From assembly GCA_947632175.1 (NCBI GenBank), contig CANROC010000004.1:121607-185606 (forward strand): a stretch of 64,000 bases of DNA, read 5' to 3'. The DNA is from an uncultured Oscillospiraceae bacterium (GTDB taxonomy: Bacteria; Bacillota; Clostridia; Oscillospirales; Oscillospiraceae). The notes below the pieces were generated by a model. It saw only the letters and a program-made list of their open reading frames with translations. It made no database searches and was not told the DNA's origin. Shown one piece after another: positions 60,489-64,000 of the stretch. Position 1 is the stretch's first letter. Every line of letters begins with the position of its first letter. A program made the translations under genes and the position numbers.

Positions 60489-60686
60489 TCACTTCAGGCC
60501 GTTCTCGTAGGCCTCAATCATCTTTTTGACCATCTGGCCGCCGACAGAGCCGGCCTGACGGCTGGTGAGGTCGCCGTTGTAGCCCTGCTTCAGGTTGACG
60601 CCAACCTCGGAAGCGGACTCCATCTTGAACTTGTCCATAGCCGCACGGGCTTCGGGGACGTTGATCCGATTGGTCTTGTTAGCCAT
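60489..60686 (-). CDS. Alpha/beta-type small acid-soluble spore protein
   Basis: Spore-core DNA-protecting protein. 65 residues: VPEARAAMDKFKMESASEVG with the germination-protease region, and the DNA-binding block YNGDLTSRQAGSVGGQMVKK. Direct evidence that the host forms spores. Upstream is a SigG-like promoter. Confidence 0.96.
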   Translation of the reverse strand: MANKTNRINVPEARAAMDKFKMESASEVGVNLKQGYNGDLTSRQAGSVGGQMVKKMIEAYENGLK

Positions 60687-60739
60687 TGTCTTGCATCTCC
60701 TATCTCTTTTTCAAAAAGCGCGTCCGCGCCTTTCGCCAT

Positions 60740-60768
60740 TATCATTGCCAGCGGGGGCAAAGATATTC
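60740..60768 (-). promoter_or_regulatory. Candidate SigG (forespore) promoter of the SASP gene
   Basis: On the minus strand GAATA (60764-60768), 17 bases, AATGATA (60740-60746), against the SigG consensus GMATA-N17/18-CATNNTA: one mismatch. Confidence 0.55.
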
Positions 60769-60959
60769 CGAGAGAGCGGCGTGAAAGATTTGTTAGGATT
60801 GGAAAGGACGGTCCCGGGCCCGCCAAAAGAAGACGGCGCGGGTCTCGGGACCGCCGCGCAGTCCGGCGAAATCGCGCAGCATCGCCTGGAAGTCAATATA
60901 ATAGCGTTAGTTTTCAATGATATCACAATGTGGATTAGCTTGGGCGCAGCGGTTAAACT

Positions 60960-61322
60960 ATGGACAAAGGCGGTGGTAGTGTGCGGGATAAGAAACCGAT
61001 CAACGTCCGTGTGGGGGCGAATATCCAAAAGCTGCGGGAGGAACAGCACTACACGCAGGAGGAGCTGTCGGAAAAGCTGGGCGTGACGCCGAATCATTTG
61101 AGCGCCATAGAGCGCGGCGTTTCCGGGATCTCGCTGGAGCTGCTGGAGAAGCTGTGTCAGGTGCTTTTGGTGACGTCCGACCATATTTTGTTCGGGTACG
61201 AAAGGATGGAGATCGAGGAAGAGGACGTGCGCGCGTATCTGCACAGCATCAGCGAGCTCCAGGCCCAGCTCATCAAAACGGTGACGGAAATGGCGGAGGC
61301 CGTGAAAAAGCTGACGGAGTGA
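60960..61322 (+). CDS. Xre-family transcriptional regulator
   Basis: 120 residues. HTH_3 domain (VRVGANIQKLREEQHYTQEE, KLGVTPNHLSAIERGVSGIS) at residues 16-75, then a helical, possibly coiled-coil tail (SELQAQLIKTVTEMAEAVKK). Start ATG 60960 is uncertain; GTG 60981 with AAAGGCGG upstream is an alternative. Target unknown. The 273-bp gap on its left holds only the SASP promoter and a weak TATAAT at 60897. Confidence 0.85.
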   Translation: MDKGGGSVRDKKPINVRVGANIQKLREEQHYTQEELSEKLGVTPNHLSAIERGVSGISLELLEKLCQVLLVTSDHILFGYERMEIEEEDVRAYLHSISELQAQLIKTVTEMAEAVKKLTE

Positions 61323-61356
61323 ACGGCTTTCCGGCTTCGCAGGCGCCCCCTGGCCG

Positions 61357-61397
61357 CCCGTCCCGGCCCGCGAGCCGGCTTTGGCGGGGCGGGTTTT
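61357..61397 (+). terminator. Terminator after the Xre gene
   Basis: CCCGTCCCG (61357-61365) pairs with CGGGGCGGG (61385-61393; one G-U pair), inner GC stem, then TTTTG. Confidence 0.6.
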
Positions 61398-61452
61398 GTG
61401 AACTCGGGCAATTACAATTTTGTCACAAAGCGCCATTTGTCCATAATGCCAC

Positions 61453-61481
61453 TTGCATATTGCCCGAAAAAGACATAAAAT
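61453..61481 (+). promoter_or_regulatory. SigA-type promoter of the small exporter gene
   Basis: TTGCAT (61453-61458), 17-bp spacer, TAAAAT (61476-61481), 35 bases before the gene. Confidence 0.75.
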
Positions 61482-61515
61482 ATAAGCCGATGCTACTCAG
61501 AGAGGACGGAGCGGG

Positions 61516-61995
61516 ATGATCGGCTGGCTCACGGGGACGACCCTCGGCAAGCTTACGGCGACTTTTTTCATATCCATGCTCCCAATCGTGGAGCTGCGGG
61601 GCGGCCTGCCCTACGGCATTGCCCTGGATCTGCCATATCTCGCGGCGCTGGCCGCGGCGCTGGTGGGGAATTTTGTCCCGGTGCCCTTTATCATCCTGTA
61701 TATCAAGCGCGTTTTCGCTTGGATGCGCCGGAAAAGCGGCAAATTTGACGGCATCATCACGCGCCTGGAGAAAAAGGCCCACCTTAAGGGGCGAGTGGTG
61801 CAAAAGTACAGCTTCCTGGGGCTGGTGCTCCTGGTGGGCATCCCCCTGCCCGGTACCGGCGCCTGGACCGGCGCCCTGGTGGCCGCTTTCCTCGACATGC
61901 GCGTCCGCCGCGCCGCCCCGGCCATCGCCCTGGGCCTCCTCATGGCCGCCGCCCTCACCACCGCCGCGACCTTCGGCATTATCCACCTCTTTTGA
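61516..61995 (+). CDS. Small multidrug-export-like membrane protein (COG2426 family)
   Basis: 159 residues, four to five hydrophobic segments: ISMLPIVELRGGLPYGIALD, NFVPVPFIILYIKRVFAWMR, FLGLVLLVGIPLPGTGAWTG, ALTTAATFGIIHLF. The ELRGGLP and PLPGTGAWTGAL motifs mark the PF06695 'small multi-drug export' family, whose transport role is poorly tested. Own promoter; ribosome site GGAGCGGG. Confidence 0.85.
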   Translation: MIGWLTGTTLGKLTATFFISMLPIVELRGGLPYGIALDLPYLAALAAALVGNFVPVPFIILYIKRVFAWMRRKSGKFDGIITRLEKKAHLKGRVVQKYSFLGLVLLVGIPLPGTGAWTGALVAAFLDMRVRRAAPAIALGLLMAAALTTAATFGIIHLF

Positions 61996-62005
61996 AAATT
62001 CGCTG

Positions 62006-62034
62006 TTGACGACCGCTTAAAAATATGCTATGAT
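62006..62034 (+). promoter_or_regulatory. Promoter of tRNA-Thr
   Basis: TTGACG (62006-62011), 17-bp spacer, TATGAT (62029-62034), 21 bases before the tRNA. Confidence 0.85.
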
Positions 62035-62055
62035 AATTGGGCTCAAAGCCCAAAC

Positions 62056-62131
62056 GCTGGATTAGCTCAGCCGGTAGAGCGCCTGATTCGTAATCATGAG
62101 GTCGCGAGTTCGAATCTCGCATCCAGCTCCA
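62056..62131 (+). tRNA. tRNA-Thr (anticodon CGT)
   Basis: Full cloverleaf with encoded CCA: acceptor GCTGGAT/ATCCAGC, D stem GCTC/GAGC, anticodon loop TTCGTAA (anticodon CGT, codon ACG), T arm GCGAGTTCGAATCTCGC, discriminator T. One mismatch in the anticodon stem (C28 opposite T42). It borders a tyrosine integrase gene, so its 3' end is a probable attachment site. Confidence 0.93.
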
Positions 62132-62138
62132 TTACCCG

Positions 62139-62178
62139 CCGGATTTCCCGAGAAAATCGGGAAATCCGGTACTTTTTT
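62139..62178 (+). terminator. Terminator after tRNA-Thr
   Basis: Perfect 13-bp stem CCGGATTTCCCGA (62139-62151) with TCGGGAAATCCGG (62157-62169), then TACTTTTTT. Confidence 0.92.
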
Positions 62179-62260
62179 GGCCGCTTTACTCTGCACCGCT
62201 GCTTTTCTGACCCACTTCTGACCCCAACGGGATTCTGGAGCGGAAAGGACGGGATAGCAC

Positions 62261-62296
62261 AAGGCCGCAGGACTTTCGGTCCTACGGCCTTTTTTA
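62261..62296 (+). terminator. Second rightward terminator-like stem
   Basis: AAGGCCG and AGGAC pair with GGTCCT and CGGCCTT around TTTC, followed by TTTTTAG on the plus strand. It lies 23 bases beyond the integrase stop and may shield the integrase from tRNA read-through. Confidence 0.65.
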
Positions 62297-62318
62297 GTTA
62301 TGGCGGGGTAGATTTTGC

Positions 62319-63467
62319 TCATACACTCGCTCCGATCAGCTTGCCCATGGTCGCTGCCGCTTCCTCCTGCATCTTTGTGGTGACGTGGGTGTAAGTGCGG
62401 AGGGTGAAGCCGGCATCGTAGTGGCCGAGGATGCTGGAGACGGTTTTCACGTCCACGCCATTTTGGAGGGCCAAGGTTGCGAAGGTATGGCGGAGGTCGT
62501 GCAGACGGATATGAGGAAGGCCGGCGCTTTTGAGGATTTTATTGTGGATCGCGGTGACGGAATCGGGGTAGTACATGCCGAGGGTGACAGGGGAGGGGAA
62601 CATGCACTCGATGTCCGGGTGTTTTTCGTGTTCCTTTCTGAGAATGTCCACCGTTTCCTGCGATAGAGATATTCTGCGGATGGAGGTTTCGGTCTTGGGG
62701 CGGGTAACTTTTACGCCTCCGCCCTTGACTCTGACGGCCTGTTTGCAGACGTTCAGCGTCATCGACTGCTCATCGAGGTCGCTCCACAGCAGGGCGACAA
62801 GTTCTCCTTTGCGTAGTCCTGTGGTCAGCTCGAGGAAGAACATCGCCAGTACACCCCGCCGGTCCGCTTCTTTGAGGTAGGCGCTGATGTCCTCCGGGCG
62901 CAGGATGTGCATCTCCTTCTTCTCCAGCTTCGGCACGATGCAGTCCTCGGTTGGATTCCGGAGGATAAGCCTCTCCTTTACAGCCCTTCCGAGGCAGTTA
63001 TGGAGCATCATGTGCAGCCCTCGGACGTAGCTGGCGCTCATGCTGGTATCTCCGTCCGCCTTCTTTCGGATTCGTCCGTTGGCCTTGACATCGTTGTACA
63101 TCTTCTGTATGTCTCGCCCGGTGAGCTTCGTAAGCTTGATGCTGCCAATACGGGGCACCACGTGATGCTCGATGTAGTCCTCGTAAAATTCTTGTGTACT
63201 TTCTCGGATGTGCGGTTTGGAATATGTTTCGTACCACGTTCTTACCCAACCGCCGACGGTATATTCCTTTGCTTTCTCAATGTCAATCTCGGCGCACTCT
63301 TGGAGCGCCTTCTTCAGCTTTTCCTTAACCTCCGCTTGTGTCCTGCCGAGCACGTTCTTGCGGATCGCCTTCCCGTTCTCGTCGTGCCCTGCGATGTACC
63401 GCCCTTCCCAGCGACCATCTGGCCGTTTTCGTATATTTCCTTCGCCATTGGCCCTTCGTTTGCCCAT
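62319..63467 (-). CDS. int: Tyrosine-type site-specific integrase
   Basis: 382 residues from ATG 63467 (AAAGGAG upstream; longer in-frame readings rejected). Arm-binding N-domain (GKRRANGEGNIRKRPDGRWE), SAM-like core-binding domain (about 65-165) and catalytic domain with R (TTGLRKGELVALLW), H-x-x-R (HDLRHTFATLAL), H (SILGHYDAGF) and the nucleophile Tyr (LRTYTHVT). Resembles ICE and phage integrases of Firmicutes. It points towards tRNA-Thr, the usual geometry of a tRNA-targeted element whose body lies to the right. Confidence 0.93.
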   Translation of the reverse strand: MGKRRANGEGNIRKRPDGRWEGRYIAGHDENGKAIRKNVLGRTQAEVKEKLKKALQECAEIDIEKAKEYTVGGWVRTWYETYSKPHIRESTQEFYEDYIEHHVVPRIGSIKLTKLTGRDIQKMYNDVKANGRIRKKADGDTSMSASYVRGLHMMLHNCLGRAVKERLILRNPTEDCIVPKLEKKEMHILRPEDISAYLKEADRRGVLAMFFLELTTGLRKGELVALLWSDLDEQSMTLNVCKQAVRVKGGGVKVTRPKTETSIRRISLSQETVDILRKEHEKHPDIECMFPSPVTLGMYYPDSVTAIHNKILKSAGLPHIRLHDLRHTFATLALQNGVDVKTVSSILGHYDAGFTLRTYTHVTTKMQEEAAATMGKLIGASV

Positions 63468-63963
63468 GCCGTGCATCTCCTTTCTGCCGTTTTTGGCAAA
63501 CACACAACATACCAGCTTTGCGGCCAAATAGCCAGAGCAAAATTGTGTACAAACGGATAATTTTTCACGGACCCACCTCACGACGGCGGAAAATGCCTTG
63601 GAAACACGGGCGTTTCCGCCACTTCCGACTGCGGGAATAGCACAGCCCAGTCAAAACCGACTGCGCTTTCCAAACCCGGAAAAGCCCCGCACTGCGGGGC
63701 TTTGTGGCCGAGCCGCAGTCGCGCACGACGGCGGCTCTTTATCTTGTCCAATAATCGAACGGCCTTTTTTGCCCGAAAAAGGGCAGGAGATTCGCTTCGG
63801 CGTTGCCTTCCCAAAGCCGGAGAATTATGCGCAGAGAGAAAAATCCTTTTCGCTCATAAACGCGCAACACGGCGTTTTGCCGCTTTGGAGGTGTATTCAT
63901 TCTACCTTCTGCCCTAAAGCCGTGTACAGGCCCAACAACACCCTCACAGCGTTGTTAAGACCG
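63468..63963. other. Integrase-upstream region without a recognised gene
   Basis: About 500 bp. It holds a perfect hairpin AAAGCCCCGC/GCGGGGCTTT (63681-63703) and several short palindromes. ORFs here have no recognisable family sequence and no good ribosome site. It is probably the regulatory or att-proximal end of the integrated element. Confidence 0.5.
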
Positions 63964-63992
63964 TTGACGGTTTGAGCCCTTTATGGTATAAC
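63964..63992 (+). promoter_or_regulatory. SigA-type promoter reading out of the window
   Basis: TTGACG (63964-63969), 17-bp spacer, TATAAC (63987-63992); the transcription start would be at about the last base of the window, so the gene it serves is not visible. Confidence 0.65.
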
Positions 63993-64000
63993 TACCTTGT

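Noticed and set aside
62062..62322. Minus-strand ORF ending in CEIRTRDLMITNQALYRLS
   Set aside because: This sequence is the familiar translation of the reverse strand of a tRNA gene, here tRNA-Thr; not a protein gene.
63598..63975. 125-codon plus-strand ORF near the right edge
   Set aside because: No recognisable family, no ribosome site, and it crosses several hairpins; kept only as an unassigned region.

Overview
The window is a chromosomal segment of a high-GC, endospore-forming Firmicute, most likely a clostridial gut bacterium of the Oscillospiraceae type. The evidence is the Gram-positive ribosomal-protein super-operon order with zinc-type S14 and rpmJ, strong AAGGAGG ribosome sites, SigA-type promoters with 17-bp spacers, an alpha/beta SASP gene, a spoVAC gene, a CIRCE/HrcA operator and very GC-biased third codon positions. 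No genus is claimed.

Layout. 1-8177: glycogen and alpha-glucan metabolism (end of glgC, glgD, glgA, a GH13-GH77 fusion, pgi). 8253-11883: rodA-type gene diverging from tsaE-tsaB-upp-rubrerythrin. 11884-12379: two non-coding elements back to back, a palindromic dispersed repeat whose other copy is at 3062-3293, and a MITE-like element with 26-bp inverted ends. 12380-17120 (minus): phosphate two-component system with a Na/Pi cotransporter, and a DUF368 transporter. 17292-26167: SSB-like protein, pyruvate kinase, phosphohexomutase, rlmH, murA, an Mrp ATPase and an L-fucose-isomerase-family protein. 26168-27082: repeat-rich gap. 27083-29371 (minus): dus, ECF sigma and zinc anti-sigma. 29490-45665: complete S10-spc-alpha operon from rpsJ to rplQ, including secY, adk, map, a KOW protein, infA, rpmJ and rpoA. 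45737-48465: spoVAC, a lower-GC island (DUF4234 protein, Xre regulator), a decayed spoVAC fragment and structured repeats. 48466-50512 (minus): Hsp20 and a MATE exporter, with a CIRCE element between them. 50540-58874 (minus): an eight-gene shikimate/Phe/Tyr operon with a leader-peptide attenuator. 59082-61995: second ECF sigma/anti-sigma pair, SASP, Xre regulator, small membrane exporter. 62006-64000: tRNA-Thr(CGT) followed by a tyrosine integrase, probably the edge of an integrated element.

How it works together. The glg genes make and remodel alpha-glucan, and pgi and pyk link it to glycolysis. The aro/tyrA/pheA operon takes PEP and erythrose-4-phosphate to chorismate, phenylpyruvate and 4-hydroxyphenylpyruvate. 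It appears to be controlled by translation of a 24-residue Phe/Tyr-rich leader peptide with mutually exclusive antiterminator and terminator stems.

The two most interesting signals are that attenuator and the pair of about 235-bp repeats, in which two stems keep their sequence while three others differ in sequence but stay paired. Other points are a structured leader with a terminator-like stem before rpsJ, a tandem palindromic insertion inside the spc operon, and a CIRCE operator that supplies the stop codon of the MATE gene.
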